Shown piece by piece: positions 4,557-5,754 of a stretch of DNA of 5,754 nt. The DNA comes from DATIJJ01 sp964612855 (lineage in GTDB: Bacteria; Pseudomonadota; Gammaproteobacteria; DSM-16500). Location of the stretch: positions 1-5,754 of the forward strand of contig CAZTDR010000108.1 of assembly GCA_964612855.1 (NCBI GenBank), written 5' to 3'. The notes below the pieces were generated by a model, which worked only from the letters and a program-made list of their open reading frames with translations, was not told the DNA's origin and searched no databases. A program made the translations under genes and the position numbers. Within the stretch, counting starts at the first letter, position 1; every line of letters starts with the position of its first letter.

Positions 4557-5303
4557 ATGAAAAAACAACTACGACTCTCGTTAATTTCGAGTGCTGTATT
4601 GTTAGCTGCAACAACGGCTTGCTTCGCAGGCTCATACAAAGGTGAAAACTACAAAGGCGAAGCGATGCCTCCATGCCCAACTCCGCTGATGATTAAAGAT
4701 GGTTTCTACCTTGGTGCGCAATTAGGTTATGAGTCATATCGCGTTAGAGCGACTCGTAATTATTCTGATGGCATCGAATCTTTCTCTTCTAACCCAGCTT
4801 TAAGCGCTGTAGGTTGGGTAGGTGGATTATTCGGCGGTTACGGTCAATACATCAACGATATGTACTACCTCGGTGGTGAATTGCTCGTTAACACCAGCGG
4901 TGCAGAAAACAGCACGACTGTTTCTGACACATATGCTGGTTTAACCGACTCCGTCAATCACAAGTTTGAAGTTGGCACCAGCTATGGTATCAGCTTGTTG
5001 CCAGGCTTGAGAATTAATGATGCGTCCTTGTTGTATGTTCGCTTAGGCTACAACGAAGCTCGCTTCAAAGGCCGTGATTCCGTAACTGTTGATAGTGTTA
5101 ATGTCTTCAGCACCAGCAAATCCAAGTGGCGCGGTGGCTTTATCTACGGTTTAGGTCTTGAAAGCGCATTCTACCAAAATTGGAGCGTCAGAACTGAATT
5201 TAACCATACAAACTATGGTTCATTCACCAACGACGTATCAGGTGTGAAGTACTCTCCATCTGACAACCAATTCATGGTTGGCGTTAACTACCACTTTGCT
5301 TAA
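4557..5303 (+). CDS. Outer-membrane beta-barrel protein, opacity/OmpA-barrel type, probably eight strands
   Basis: The 248-residue product starts with a Sec signal (MKKQLRLS, core LISSAVLLAATTA, cleavage after CFA, residue 24), followed by a short KGENYKGE linker. DGFYLGAQLGYESYRVRAT (48-66) is the typical first strand of the OMP_b-brl family. Seven more alternating amphipathic strands can be traced: about 85-99, 102-114, 137-153, 157-172, 190-207, 209-223 and 236-248. This makes an eight-strand barrel with variable Ser/Thr/Asn-rich outer loops. The chain ends VGVNYHFA: the aromatic C-terminal signature recognised by the BAM machinery is present but displaced one residue by a final Ala. Cys40 is a single cysteine in the N-terminal linker; there is no lipobox at the signal. 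GC-richer codon choice than its neighbours suggests high expression. Small barrels of this family are surface proteins in Legionella and Coxiella relatives; adhesion or structural roles are possible, but none can be assigned. Confidence 0.92.
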   Translation: MKKQLRLSLISSAVLLAATTACFAGSYKGENYKGEAMPPCPTPLMIKDGFYLGAQLGYESYRVRATRNYSDGIESFSSNPALSAVGWVGGLFGGYGQYINDMYYLGGELLVNTSGAENSTTVSDTYAGLTDSVNHKFEVGTSYGISLLPGLRINDASLLYVRLGYNEARFKGRDSVTVDSVNVFSTSKSKWRGGFIYGLGLESAFYQNWSVRTEFNHTNYGSFTNDVSGVKYSPSDNQFMVGVNYHFA

Positions 5304-5322
5304 ACAACAAAGTACGGTTATG

Positions 5323-5356
5323 AGGGTAGACATTTTATGTCTACCCTTTTATTTTT
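5323..5356 (+). terminator. Rho-independent terminator of the outer-membrane protein gene
   Basis: AGGGTAGACAT (5323-5333), loop TTT, ATGTCTACCCT (5337-5347) is a perfect 11-bp stem followed by TTTTATTTTT. It begins 20 bp after the TAA at 5301. Canonical form, so the gene is monocistronic. The following 5357-5428 shows nothing recognisable. Confidence 0.93.
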
Positions 5357-5428
5357 GTAGTACGTAAAACTTCCTGTACATCTTGTTTATTCTTAACACT
5401 CGCTCATTTTTGTAATAATTATTTTTAA

Positions 5429-5594
5429 CTAGGGCGTGTCCTCAATTAGTTTGTTTTGTTTAAAAAGTGGGGAATCGAGTCAAAACTATCAAAAATTTGA
5501 GGCGAATAGCACCGCTATTTAACGAAAATTTTCGATAGTTTTGGCCGATTCTACCGCTTTTAAACAAAACAAACTAATTGAGGACACGCCCTAG
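5429..5594. mobile_element. MITE-like non-coding palindromic element, 166 bp, with TA-type flanks
   Basis: The element begins CTAGGGCGTGTCCTCAATTA and ends with its exact reverse complement. The outer inverted repeats are perfect for about 37 bp (through GTTTGTTTTGTTTAAAA) and continue with few mismatches and one-base shifts through AATCG and CAAAACTATC to AAAATTT. The centre is a small hairpin, AATAGC, ACC, GCTATT (5505-5519). The whole element could fold into one hairpin of roughly 70 bp. There is no coding capacity. TA (within CTAG) at both edges fits duplication of a TA or CTAG target, as made by IS630/Tc1 or some IS5-group transposases, which would have to act in trans. One 14-bp end also occurs at 2291-2304. 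Confidence 0.85.
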
Positions 5595-5656
5595 CCACTT
5601 CTCTAAATCTCCATATCATTACCCACAAGTTTTTTAAGCGCAAAGAAACGTAGGAG

Positions 5657-5697
5657 GGATTAGACGTTTTTTGCCGTAATCCAAAATCTAAACGTCT
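5657..5697. repeat. Hairpin repeat copy A (GGATTAGACGTTTTTTGC...GTAATCC) with possible terminator
   Basis: GGATTA (5657-5662) pairs with TAATCC (5677-5682) around a CGTTTTTTGC core. In an alternative fold AGACGTTT (5662-5669) pairs with AAACGTCT (5690-5697), followed by TTTATTTTAAT, which looks terminator-like on the plus strand. Copy B at 5711-5746 is a related inverted version. Confidence 0.5.
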
Positions 5698-5710
5698 TTT
5701 ATTTTAATCT

Positions 5711-5746
5711 GGTGGATTACGATGCAAAAAACGCATCTAATCCACC
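5711..5746. repeat. Hairpin repeat copy B (GGTGGATTA...TAATCCACC), inverted relative to copy A
   Basis: GGTGGATTA (5711-5719) pairs perfectly with TAATCCACC (5738-5746). After one bulged C the stem continues GATGC (5721-5725) with GCATC (5733-5737), closing a loop of A residues. Read on the minus strand it gives GGATTAGATGCGTTTTTTGC, matching copy A apart from a small insertion. This is typical of dispersed intergenic palindromes (REP-like). The window ends eight bases later. Confidence 0.7.
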
Positions 5747-5754
5747 CCACGAAT

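Noticed and set aside
4614..4631. Lipoprotein processing site at the Cys near the signal end of the barrel protein
   Set aside because: The residues before Cys (ATTA) do not match a lipobox, and FA-GS is a good signal peptidase I site.

Overview
The window looks like accessory DNA from an AT-rich, host-associated gammaproteobacterium, most plausibly of the order Legionellales (Coxiella/Rickettsiella/Legionella type). This rests on a U-box (eukaryotic-type ubiquitin ligase) protein with tandem repeats, a small opacity-type outer-membrane barrel, several unrecognised putative secreted or effector-like proteins, and many decayed mobile elements. No rRNA or tRNA gene is present to fix the taxonomy, so this is inference.

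Layout. At 1-667 (minus) lies the 5' part of a U-box gene that runs off the left edge. It starts at TTG 667, behind a strong ribosome binding site and a near-consensus promoter (723-751). Its downstream part carries a 120-bp, in-frame tandem duplication encoding 40-residue repeats. From 769 to about 2260 there is a graveyard of broken genes: a zinc-ribbon (IS6-like) transposase start and an IS66 TnpC middle on the plus strand, then on the minus strand an ISL3-like transposase tail, a membrane-segment tail, a tyrosine-integrase core with two internal stops, and an unrecognised pseudogene.

From 2291 to 2332 are a 14-bp copy of a mobile-element end and a GC-rich hairpin. A 427-residue protein of unknown function with a Ser/Pro/Ala-rich, internally repeated linker is encoded on the minus strand (2352-3635). 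A GC-rich repeat (3769-3817) separates it from a small secreted protein with four mature cysteines (3851-4243, minus). An AT-rich divergent intergenic region then leads to an 8-stranded outer-membrane beta-barrel gene (4557-5303, plus) with a clear intrinsic terminator. Downstream are a 166-bp, almost fully palindromic MITE-like element (5429-5594), whose end matches the 2291-2304 copy, and two related inverted hairpin repeats at the right edge.

How the parts relate. No operon is evident; each intact gene has its own leader. The three intact minus-strand genes share a GGTTAAA motif directly behind the Shine-Dalgarno sequence, which the beta-barrel gene lacks. The most interesting content is the U-box protein with its freshly duplicated repeat module next to integrase and transposase debris, which fits a horizontally acquired, diversifying host-directed effector. 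I see no complete new multi-gene system.
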